Assembly: GCA_007116605.1 (NCBI GenBank)
Contig: SKID01000258.1
Coordinates: forward strand, 1-7,925
Direction: 5' to 3'
Source: Tissierellia bacterium
GTDB taxonomy: Bacteria; Bacillota; Clostridia; Tissierellales; Dethiosulfatibacteraceae
DNA: 7,925 bases
Shown: positions 1-6,427 of the stretch, in pieces
How the letters are laid out: every line of letters starts with the position of its first letter
Position numbering within the stretch: position 1 is the stretch's first letter
Notes under the pieces: model-generated
The model's database searches: none
Told to the model about the DNA's origin: nothing
The model's input: only the letters and a program-made list of their open reading frames with translations
Position numbers and translations under genes: made by a program

Positions 1-1004
1 CTTTTTTGCGTTCCTACAGAGGCAAATGCACTGGCTCCTTTGCTTATAATCCATGGCACATTAGCTAGTGTTTCTACATTGTTGATATTTGTCGGCTGTC
101 TCCAATATCCTGATTGAGCAGGAAAGGGCGGTTTTAGCCTTGGCATCCCTCTTTTACCTTCTAGGGACTCAATGAGAGCTGTTTCTTCTCCACAAACAAA
201 GGCACCTGCACCTTTTTTTATTCTTAACTCAAAACCAAAATCTGTTCCTAAAATATTTTGACCTAATAAGTTTCGTTCTTTTGCTTGGTTTATTGCTTTT
301 TCTAATCGCTCTATGGCCAAGGGATACTCGGCACGACAATAAATAATGCCTTGGGCTGCTCCTATAGCATAGCCTCCAATCATCATTCCTTCAATAATTC
401 GGTGAGGGTCTCCTTCTAGGATGCTTCGATCCATGAAAGCTCCTGGATCTCCTTCATCCGCATTACAAACCATATATTTAGGTTGACTTTTTTCATTAAG
501 GGCTGCTTGCCACTTAAACCATGTAGGAAATCCTGCACCACCTCTACCTCTTAATCCTGACTCTTTTATTTCTTCGATCACTGTAGTGGGTGTCATTTCT
601 AGTAATGCTTTTTCAAGGGCCTTATAGCCTCCCCTTTGGATATAATCATTGATATCTTCTGGATTAATAATGCCACAATTTTCTAAAGCAATTTTAACTT
701 GTTTCTGAACATATCCAGCTGGCTTTTCATTGGTATAAAGTAAATATTCTTCTTTTGCTTTACCTTGTTCTAAGTGACTGGTTAATATTTCCCTTGCTTT
801 ATCCACATCCACATAGCCATAAGAAAAGACAGTATCCCCATCCATCACATCAATAATAGGCTCATAAAAACACATTCCAATACAACCTGTTGCTTCTATT
901 TCTATGGGGGTATTGGATTCTAAAGCTTCATGCTCAAGCCATTCTAGTACTTTTTTCCCGCCTGCAGCGATACCACAGCTTCCTAATCCCACTTTAATTT
1001 TCAT
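1..1004 (-). CDS. nuoF: NuoF/HndC-like NADH-binding flavoprotein subunit (3' end beyond window)
   Basis: An open frame runs from ATG at 1004 to the left edge without a stop, giving 334 codons. The N-terminus (about residues 1-80) is a thioredoxin-like [2Fe-2S] domain with VGLGSCGIAAGG (C10) and TGCIGMC (C41, C45). The NADH/FMN-binding 51-kDa core follows, with RGRGGAGFPTW near 152-162, ADEGDPGAFMDR near 182-193, and CGEETALIESLEGKRG from about 269. NNVETLANVPW lies near the edge. The C-terminal [4Fe-4S] region, and any ferredoxin domain, would be outside the window. In this family the subunit oxidises or reduces NAD(P)H through FMN, as part of soluble hydrogenases, formate dehydrogenases or bifurcating complexes. 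The N-terminal domain shows only three cysteines where four usually bind the cluster. The start lies inside the end of nuoE (11-nt overlap), with GAGGTG upstream, which suggests translational coupling. The electron partner is unknown; the hydroxylase encoded upstream is a candidate. Confidence 0.95.
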   Translation of the reverse strand, partial: MKIKVGLGSCGIAAGGKKVLEWLEHEALESNTPIEIEATGCIGMCFYEPIIDVMDGDTVFSYGYVDVDKAREILTSHLEQGKAKEEYLLYTNEKPAGYVQKQVKIALENCGIINPEDINDYIQRGGYKALEKALLEMTPTTVIEEIKESGLRGRGGAGFPTWFKWQAALNEKSQPKYMVCNADEGDPGAFMDRSILEGDPHRIIEGMMIGGYAIGAAQGIIYCRAEYPLAIERLEKAINQAKERNLLGQNILGTDFGFELRIKKGAGAFVCGEETALIESLEGKRGMPRLKPPFPAQSGYWRQPTNINNVETLANVPWIISKGASAFASVGTQK

Positions 1005-1524
1005 TGTTCCCCACCTCTGCTTCTTTTTTTTGTAGCTCTTTAATGATGTTGACTGCTTTTTTTGTGTCTAAATTACCATAGGCTTCCCCATTAATCATAA
1101 TCACAGGTGCTAAGCTACAACATCCTAAACAAGCCACATCTTCTACCGTAAACAATAAATCCTCTGTTGTTTCTCCTGGTTGAATACCTAGGTGATTGCA
1201 AATGGCTTGTGAAACTTCTTTTGAACCATTGACATGGCATGCTGTTCCTTGACATTGTAAAACGAGATACTTGCCAATAGGATTTAAACGAAATTGGGTA
1301 TAAAATGTAGCTACGCCATAAATCGTCGCTTTTTTGTTGCTGGTTTTATCTGCCAAATAAGCCATCGCACTTTGCGGTAAGTAGCCATAGAGATCTTGGG
1401 TGTCTTGCAACATATTAATAAGACTCCCTTTGGCTTCACCATACTTTTCAATTATTGGATCCATTAAATGCAGATCAATTCCTTCATTATTGTTCATAGC
1501 CTCATGGCTGCATCCCTCACACAT
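994..1524 (-). CDS. nuoE: NuoE/HndA-like thioredoxin-fold [2Fe-2S] subunit
   Basis: This 176-aa protein is full length for the 24-kDa subunit family. It has the N-terminal helical part with LYGYLPQSAM (about 45-54) and the YGVATFYTQF signature (69-78). The thioredoxin-like domain follows, with the four cluster cysteines C91, C96 (CQGTAC) and C132, C136 (CLGC). The adjacent C137 is extra. In the family it carries one [2Fe-2S] cluster and passes electrons to or from the NuoF flavoprotein, here encoded next with an 11-nt overlap. The ATG at 1524 is favoured because AAGGAG sits 7 nt before it. That start gives a short leader with a CEGC pair (C2, C5); a later ATG at residue 10 has a poorly spaced site. 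The gene follows yqeB by 19 nt, so the two are probably co-transcribed. Confidence 0.96.
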   Translation of the reverse strand: MCEGCSHEAMNNNEGIDLHLMDPIIEKYGEAKGSLINMLQDTQDLYGYLPQSAMAYLADKTSNKKATIYGVATFYTQFRLNPIGKYLVLQCQGTACHVNGSKEVSQAICNHLGIQPGETTEDLLFTVEDVACLGCCSLAPVIMINGEAYGNLDTKKAVNIIKELQKKEAEVGNNEN

Positions 1525-1543
1525 ACTCTGACTCCTTTGTTTA

Positions 1544-2356
1544 TTATTTTATTTTCAAATCTAAATGCAGAAAAGCTTCTAATACCCCGCCTGCGATAGA
1601 TCTGGCTTTATCTGATATGGTTTTGCAGTTGACTTTTTCCCCCCTTGGATCAACGTCTGCTATTTTCATCCCCTTAAAAACGGTGGTGCCATGTTGGATC
1701 ATACCCCTGACCATCCCATCAATTTGAGCCACAACAGGTTTTCCTTCCACTGAAGCAATGACTTCTCCTTCTTTGACTAAGGATTCAATGTCTTTATACA
1801 CAATGATTTTACCATCAGCAGGTGAATAGTTGACTCTTTCTGACTCCCTGCCACCGATGACACCGGGTATTCCTGTGTTTGGTAATGCTGGTCCTTCATA
1901 AATCACTCTTCCTAACTCATGGCCTCTATGGGTCTCTATGACAGCATGAACATCTTTTCCGGCATAAAAACCAGGTCCTAAACCTACGACTATAGGTGCC
2001 ATGTCTTTCGATGTTCCGAGGTTCTTCTTTGCTAAAATACCATCTACCACTAATTTAGGTTTATACTGAGGAATACATTTTCCCTCTGAGTCCACCATCA
2101 CGGGTATTTTATTTTGCTCAATGATGTGTTGTGCATCCTCTAAAGACTCACAACGAACAGCAACAACATCTTCAATCTCCATTTCACCATCAAAAATAGC
2201 TTGGGAAAAGGACACCGTTCTTCTAATGGCTGTGGGATTTGATGTTTCTAGTACTAATACACGGTAGCCACATTGATGTAATCTAAATATGGTCCCTGTA
2301 GCAATATCACCGCCACTTCTGACGACAACTCTCTCTCTTACTCTTTGTATTTTCAT
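1544..2356 (-). CDS. yqeB: YqeB / EF2563-family selenium-dependent molybdenum hydroxylase accessory protein
   Basis: This 270-aa protein is the usual length for the family (TIGR03309). It starts with a nucleotide-binding-like strand-loop, VVVRSGGDIATG (10-21), followed by IRRTVSFSQAIFDGE (44-58). Next come GLGPGFYAGKDVHAVIETHRG (125-145) and PNTGIPGVIGG (159-169). A C-terminal biotinyl/lipoyl-like swivelling region (about 178-238) ends in KIADVDPRG, and then come ISDKARSIAGGVLEA (247-261). Comparative genomics places this family with SelD and with molybdenum hydroxylases that carry labile selenium rather than selenocysteine; its exact reaction is not established. ATG at 2356 is chosen over an upstream TTG at 2374 because AAAGGA lies 9-10 nt before it and homologues begin at this point. 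It has its own promoter and leads a unit with nuoE and nuoF, separated by a terminator from the hydroxylase operon upstream. Confidence 0.93.
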   Translation of the reverse strand: MKIQRVRERVVVRSGGDIATGTIFRLHQCGYRVLVLETSNPTAIRRTVSFSQAIFDGEMEIEDVVAVRCESLEDAQHIIEQNKIPVMVDSEGKCIPQYKPKLVVDGILAKKNLGTSKDMAPIVVGLGPGFYAGKDVHAVIETHRGHELGRVIYEGPALPNTGIPGVIGGRESERVNYSPADGKIIVYKDIESLVKEGEVIASVEGKPVVAQIDGMVRGMIQHGTTVFKGMKIADVDPRGEKVNCKTISDKARSIAGGVLEAFLHLDLKIK

Positions 2357-2384
2357 CCTTGTATTTCCTTTCAATCAATTTAAT

Positions 2385-2413
2385 ATTATAACACCTGATT
2401 TTTATTTTTACAA
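2385..2413 (-). promoter_or_regulatory. Sigma-A-type promoter of yqeB-nuoE-nuoF
   Basis: On the minus strand a -35 box TTGTAA (2413-2408, 4 of 6 consensus bases) is followed by exactly 17 bp and a perfect -10 box TATAAT (2390-2385). A TG sits one base before the -10 box, an extended -10 element. The expected start near 2378 gives a leader of about 22 nt ahead of the ATG at 2356, just enough for the ribosome binding site. It lies downstream of the terminator at 2471-2500, so it restarts transcription for the accessory genes. No operator could be recognised. Confidence 0.75.
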
Positions 2414-2470
2414 TCATAAGTTGTTCATGAAAGATTACAATCCTGCTGATCTTTTAAGCAATTTTGATAT

Positions 2471-2500
2471 AAAAATATTGGGGTTTTCACCCCAATATTT
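2471..2500 (-). terminator. Rho-independent terminator after the hydroxylase/EIIC operon
   Basis: A perfect 11-bp stem, AAATATTGGGG pairing with CCCCAATATTT, closes a 6-nt loop. Read on the minus strand, the 3' arm runs into a U-rich tract (UUUUU then AU-rich), as expected for an intrinsic terminator. The plus-strand reading lacks an equally good T-tract. It lies about 90 nt after the EIIC stop codon and about 58 nt before the yqeB promoter, so it separates two transcription units. Confidence 0.85.
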
Positions 2501-2590
2501 AGTATTTACAATCATTATGTCAAACAACACTTATTACCACCATCTATGCCTGAAATAGATTGAGGTGTGTGATATCTAAAATCTAACTTT

Positions 2591-3637
2591 TTATATATCT
2601 AATTTTAAGTCTTCTGGTTTAATCATATTCGCTTTTTTCATCAGTTGATAAACAACTAATCCAATGATTGTTGGTAAGATAAAGTGGACTAATAAAATTG
2701 AGAAATACATCATTCCACCATCATTTCCTGAAGCTGTCATCGCATCAATCGCTCCAAATTGACCAACTAATCCAGAAGTTCCCATACCAGCACCAATTGG
2801 TGTGTTTTCCATTTTAAACACAACAGTAGAGATAGGCCCTGTAATAGCAGATGTGACAATAGCTGGTATCCATATTTTCCAGTTTTTAACAATATTTGGC
2901 ACTTGAAGCATAGATGTTCCTAAACCTTGAGACAATAGTCCACCAAATCCATTCACTTCATAACTAATAACTGCGAAGACCACCATGTTAGCCGCACAAC
3001 CAGCAACAGATGCCCCAGCTGCTAATCCTGAAAGCCCCAACATGATAGCTATGGCTGCACTACTAATAGGCATTGTTAATGCCATACCCATTAAGACAGA
3101 TACAAGAATACCCATTGGTAATGGCTGTAACTCTGTAGCAGCATTGATAATATTTCCAAATCCAGTCATAAAAGCGCCTATTCCAGGTCCTACTAAAGTA
3201 CCTACTAAAACACCTGATATGATGGTCACTGCTGGTGTAACAATAATATCTACTTTAGTTTCTTTAGATACGATTTTACCTAACTCTGCTCCTACTAAAC
3301 CTGCAATTAATGCACCAACAGGTCCGCCTAAAGCATTTCCTGCTGCACCTGTAATGGTTGATGAAAACATAACTAGTGGTGGTGCTTTAAGCCCGTATGC
3401 TACTGCTACAGCAATACCAGGTCCGGTCATAGAAGCTGCTAATGGCCAAACTGTTTCGGAAAGGAATGGAATCCCTAATCGTCCACCAATAACATTTAAA
3501 ATACTACCAATAATTAATGTACCAAATAAACCTAATGCCATAAAACTTAATGTGTCAATTAGGTAACGTTGAACTGAAATTTCAATATTTTTCCTTTTCA
3601 GAAAGCTCTCTTTTTTTACATCTTCATTTTTACTCAT
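2591..3637 (-). CDS. PTS EIIC-like polytopic membrane protein, candidate substrate permease
   Basis: This 348-aa very hydrophobic protein looks like the stand-alone EIIC family (Pfam PTS_EIIC_2). A short charged N-terminus (residues 1-25) is followed by many Gly/Ala-rich membrane segments, for example near 28-50, 60-82, 130-155, 175-225 and 310-335, and by a charged tail. Repeated GP, GG and GA motifs such as GNALGGPVGALIAGLVGAELG are typical of the family. No EIIA or EIIB domain and no cytoplasmic phosphorylation domain is fused or encoded nearby, so phosphorylating sugar uptake is doubtful. As last gene of a molybdenum hydroxylase operon, it may import the hydroxylase substrate or export a product; this is inference from position. 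ATG at 3637 has GGAGG about 8 nt upstream and follows the preceding gene by 29 nt. A terminator lies downstream. Confidence 0.88.
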   Translation of the reverse strand: MSKNEDVKKESFLKRKNIEISVQRYLIDTLSFMALGLFGTLIIGSILNVIGGRLGIPFLSETVWPLAASMTGPGIAVAVAYGLKAPPLVMFSSTITGAAGNALGGPVGALIAGLVGAELGKIVSKETKVDIIVTPAVTIISGVLVGTLVGPGIGAFMTGFGNIINAATELQPLPMGILVSVLMGMALTMPISSAAIAIMLGLSGLAAGASVAGCAANMVVFAVISYEVNGFGGLLSQGLGTSMLQVPNIVKNWKIWIPAIVTSAITGPISTVVFKMENTPIGAGMGTSGLVGQFGAIDAMTASGNDGGMMYFSILLVHFILPTIIGLVVYQLMKKANMIKPEDLKLDI

Positions 3638-3666
3638 TCATTTCCTCCAATAAATTATAATAATAA

Positions 3667-4653
3667 CTATTTTCCTTGTTTTGCGCCAATAGCTGCCAAA
3701 ACTTTTTCTGCTGTTAATGGTAATTCGTAAAAACGAATCCCTATCGCATCATACACTGCATTTAAAATGGCTGGAGCCGCTGGTATTAAAGCGGGTTCTC
3801 CTACTCCTTTTGCACCATAAGGTCCTTCTTCAGAATAAGCTTCAACAATAATTGGATAAATATCAGGCATATCTTGGGCTGTGGCAATAATGTAATTGTT
3901 AAAATCTGGGTTTTCTACATGACCTTCTTTTACTTTGACTTCCTCAGTTAGGGCATACCCATATCCCATAAGAGTACCACCTTCAATTTGTGCTTCAACG
4001 TTTTGATGATTAATGGCTGTCCCTACATCATGAGCTGCTACAATTTTATTTACAGTTACTTCACCTGTATCCGTGTTTACTGTTACTTCTGCAATATGGG
4101 TTGCAAAAGCATATGTAGCATAAGGAATACCTTGCATATTTTCTCCCAAAGCAGAGGCATTGGGATTAAACTGTCCTTTTCCTAAAGCCAACAATCCTTT
4201 GTTTTTTAGTCCTAACATCACCTCCGGATAACTAATTTTATTTGCTGAATCATTGATATTATACGCCATATTTTCTGATAATATCACTTCATCTTCATGA
4301 CAATCTAATATTTCACTAGCAACAGAAACGATGTTTTCTTTAGCTTCTAATGCTGCAAAATATGCTGCATTTCCAGAAATATAAGTCTGCCTACTTGCTG
4401 AAGTAGCGCCTCCTTCTGGTGTAACTCCTGTGTCTCCTGAGATAACATTTACTTTATCATAAGTGATACCTAATGTTTCAGCTGTTATTTGAGCTAAAAC
4501 GGTATCCGATCCTTGTCCTATTTCTGCACATCCTGCTAATAAAGTAGCTGTGCCATCTGAATGAACTTCTACAAATGCTGATGCTGGGTTTGGTAAACCA
4601 GTATTGCCAATGCCATACCACATGCATCCTACGCCTTTTCCTTTAACTAACAT
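3667..4653 (-). CDS. Molybdenum hydroxylase, C-terminal (medium) molybdopterin subunit, NdhM-like
   Basis: This 328-aa protein corresponds to the C-terminal half of the xanthine dehydrogenase molybdopterin subunit. EIGQGSDTVLAQITAETLG (44-62) and TSASRQTYISGNA (84-96) are cofactor-contacting segments. GAKGVGEPAL (280-289) holds the catalytic glutamate E286, equivalent to Glu1261 of bovine xanthine dehydrogenase. The half with the GGGFGG loop is encoded by the gene just before. A split of this kind is known in nicotinate dehydrogenase of Eubacterium barkeri (large and medium molybdopterin subunits). ATG at 4653 is chosen because AGGAGGG lies 6 nt upstream and the protein then starts at the conserved KGKGVG strand; a TTG at 4698 would add 15 unconserved residues overlapping the previous gene. 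The spacing to the previous stop is 16 nt. The substrate is not determined. Confidence 0.94.
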   Translation of the reverse strand: MLVKGKGVGCMWYGIGNTGLPNPASAFVEVHSDGTATLLAGCAEIGQGSDTVLAQITAETLGITYDKVNVISGDTGVTPEGGATSASRQTYISGNAAYFAALEAKENIVSVASEILDCHEDEVILSENMAYNINDSANKISYPEVMLGLKNKGLLALGKGQFNPNASALGENMQGIPYATYAFATHIAEVTVNTDTGEVTVNKIVAAHDVGTAINHQNVEAQIEGGTLMGYGYALTEEVKVKEGHVENPDFNNYIIATAQDMPDIYPIIVEAYSEEGPYGAKGVGEPALIPAAPAILNAVYDAIGIRFYELPLTAEKVLAAIGAKQGK

Positions 4654-4659
4654 ATTTGA

Positions 4660-4666
4660 CCCTCCT
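4660..4666 (-). promoter_or_regulatory. Strong ribosome binding site for the medium molybdopterin subunit
   Basis: AGGAGGG on the minus strand sits 6 nt before ATG 4653, between the stop of the large subunit and this start. It decides the start and shows that the second half of the split cofactor-binding chain is translated as a separate protein rather than arising from a recent frameshift. Confidence 0.85.
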
Positions 4667-4669
4667 TTC

Positions 4670-5950
4670 TTAGTCCATGACTTCTTTTGCTTTATCAAGT
4701 GATTTTTCTAAGGTCTCATAGATACCCACACTGTCCATTAATTTTTGTCCAGTACCTGTAACAGAACCCACTTGATAGCAATTCATCATTCTAAATTCAA
4801 CAGGGTCAATGCCCAGTTTTTCTGCTAATTGATCCATCTGAGTTTCGTGACCTACTGCCACTTGAGGAACTCCAAATCCTCTCATAGCACCTGCCATTGG
4901 ATTATTTGTATAGACCATTGTCGCTTTAACACGAATATTCGGGATTTCATAAGGACCACTAGCATGAACCACTGATCGGGTGATAACTGCCAAACCATAG
5001 GAACCATAACATCCTGTGTCCATGAGCATTTCTGCTTCCATAGCCAATAGTTTACCATTCTTATCTGCGCCTGTCTTGTATTTTAAGAACATTTCATGTC
5101 TTTTTGAAGAAATAGTCATGGATTCTTCACGTGTATGCACAATTTTAACCGGTCTTTTAACATGGTATGCAGCTAACGCGGCATGACACTGAGTAGAAAT
5201 ATCTAACTTGCCGCCAAAGCCACCTCCAGTAACAGCCTGGATGCTTCGCACTCTATTTTGACCTATATTGAGCATGCTAGCCACTTCACCTCTATCAAAG
5301 TGAGGGTTTTGGGTAGAGCTCCAAAAAGTAACAATGCCATCTTCATAAGTCGCTATAGTTGCCTCAGGTTCTATAAAAGCATGGCTAACTTGTGGCACAT
5401 GGAAGCTATTTTCTACAATCACTTCACACTTTGCGAATGCACTATCTACATCTCCTCTGTTTAAAAATCTCTTTGCTAAAACATTCGTATCACCATGAAC
5501 TTTAGGAGAATCTTCTCTCAATGCATCTTCTATCGTAAATACTCCGGGTGTTTCTTCGTAGTCAACTTGAATCAATTCAATGGCTTTTTCAACCACTTTT
5601 TTGTTGATGGCTACTACCACTGCTAAAGCGTCCCCTACTCGTCTAATTTTATCAGAAATCAAAACAGGTTCTTCTTTGGTGATAATACCCACACCATTTC
5701 GTCCAGGAATATCTTTATAAGTTAACACCGCTACAACACCTGGCAATTTTTGAGCATCTTCAATGTGAATAGCGTTCACTTTTGCGCTAGCTACATGACT
5801 TCTCTTGACTCCAACGACCAACATATCATCCAGTTTCATGTCTGCAGCATACTTGGATTTTCCAATCACTTTATTCATGACATCATTTTTTAATACGGTT
5901 TTACCAATCACTTTTTTTGTTTCTGTCAATGTTTTGACATTTTGACTCAT
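4670..5950 (-). CDS. Molybdenum hydroxylase, N-terminal (large) molybdopterin subunit, NdhL-like
   Basis: This 426-aa protein matches the N-terminal half of xanthine dehydrogenase/aldehyde oxidase catalytic subunits. An a/b hammerhead domain comes first (about 15-135, with KVIGKSKYAADM at 27-38). The first molybdopterin-binding part follows, with HAFIEPEAT (190-198), STQNPHFDRGEVA (212-224), the GGGFGGK loop (242-248), and AMRGFGVPQ (355-363). R357 is equivalent to the active-site Arg880 of bovine xanthine dehydrogenase. The chain stops soon after, where one-piece homologues continue, and the remainder is the next gene. Undivided homologues are roughly 750-800 residues, so 426 plus 328 makes a complete set. 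ATG at 5950 is preceded by GGGGAGGTG and lies 14 nt after the iron-sulfur subunit. There is no in-frame TGA and hence no selenocysteine, so any selenium would be a labile ligand on molybdenum. Confidence 0.95.
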   Translation of the reverse strand: MSQNVKTLTETKKVIGKTVLKNDVMNKVIGKSKYAADMKLDDMLVVGVKRSHVASAKVNAIHIEDAQKLPGVVAVLTYKDIPGRNGVGIITKEEPVLISDKIRRVGDALAVVVAINKKVVEKAIELIQVDYEETPGVFTIEDALREDSPKVHGDTNVLAKRFLNRGDVDSAFAKCEVIVENSFHVPQVSHAFIEPEATIATYEDGIVTFWSSTQNPHFDRGEVASMLNIGQNRVRSIQAVTGGGFGGKLDISTQCHAALAAYHVKRPVKIVHTREESMTISSKRHEMFLKYKTGADKNGKLLAMEAEMLMDTGCYGSYGLAVITRSVVHASGPYEIPNIRVKATMVYTNNPMAGAMRGFGVPQVAVGHETQMDQLAEKLGIDPVEFRMMNCYQVGSVTGTGQKLMDSVGIYETLEKSLDKAKEVMD

Positions 5951-5964
5951 GCTTTCACCTCCCC

Positions 5965-6426
5965 TTATTTCTTAACAGAAGCTTCTATAGCTTCAATGAT
6001 TTTCTTGTATCCAGTACATCTACATAAATTGCCTTCTATGGCTTTTTTAATCTCTTCTTTTGTAGGGTTAGGATTTTCTTGAACTAAAGCTTCCGCTGAC
6101 AATACCATTCCAGGAGTACAAAAACCACACTGAACAGCACCATGCTCAATGAAACTCTCTTGCATTGGTGAAAGTTCACCTTCTTTTGCCAACCCTTCAA
6201 TGGTTAAAATAGATCTTCCTGCCACAGATGCAGCTAGTATCATACAAGAATTAACTGTTTTGCCATCCATAATGACCGTACAGGCACCGCATTCCCCTTC
6301 ACCACAGCCAATTTTAGTTCCTGTTAAGTTAAAAGTTTCTCTTAACAAATCTACTAATAATTCATCCCCATCTACTTCTGCTGAGACAGATTGGTTATTT
6401 AAAATAAAATTTATGATTGTTTTCAT
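5965..6426 (-). CDS. Molybdenum hydroxylase [2Fe-2S] subunit (CoxS/XdhC/NdhS-like)
   Basis: This 153-aa protein has the standard two-domain form. A plant-ferredoxin-like domain carries C41, C46, C49 (CGEGECGAC) and C61. A helical domain carries C100, C103 (CGFC) and C135, C137 (CRC). All eight ligands for the two [2Fe-2S] clusters are present. In the family, it relays electrons from the molybdenum centre to the FAD subunit. ATG at 6426 is chosen because AAGAGGT lies 7 nt upstream and MKTIINFILN matches the usual first strand. A longer reading from 6489 would overlap the FAD subunit by 62 nt and add 21 unrelated residues. It begins one nucleotide after the FAD subunit stop, so translation is probably coupled. 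Confidence 0.97.
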   Translation of the reverse strand: MKTIINFILNNQSVSAEVDGDELLVDLLRETFNLTGTKIGCGEGECGACTVIMDGKTVNSCMILAASVAGRSILTIEGLAKEGELSPMQESFIEHGAVQCGFCTPGMVLSAEALVQENPNPTKEEIKKAIEGNLCRCTGYKKIIEAIEASVKK

Positions 6427-6427
6427 T

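Noticed and set aside
2501..2590. Possible small gene or RNA between the EIIC stop and the terminator
   Set aside because: No open frame with a ribosome binding site on the minus strand and no hairpin beyond the terminator could be seen; it reads as a 3' untranslated region.
2985..3566. 193-codon open frame on the plus strand, antisense to the EIIC-like gene
   Set aside because: It mirrors a gene with clear family features on the other strand; its Pro/Ala/Thr-rich translation has no recognisable domain and no good ribosome binding site.
4654..4698. Frameshift or sequencing error breaking one molybdopterin subunit gene
   Set aside because: The second half has its own AGGAGGG site 6 nt before an ATG at a conserved strand, and a natural split at the same place is known in nicotinate dehydrogenase. 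It cannot be wholly excluded without relatives.
3667..5950. Selenocysteine in the catalytic subunits
   Set aside because: Both frames are open without an in-frame TGA other than the ends, and no SECIS-like need arises; the selenium link rests on YqeB and a labile ligand.
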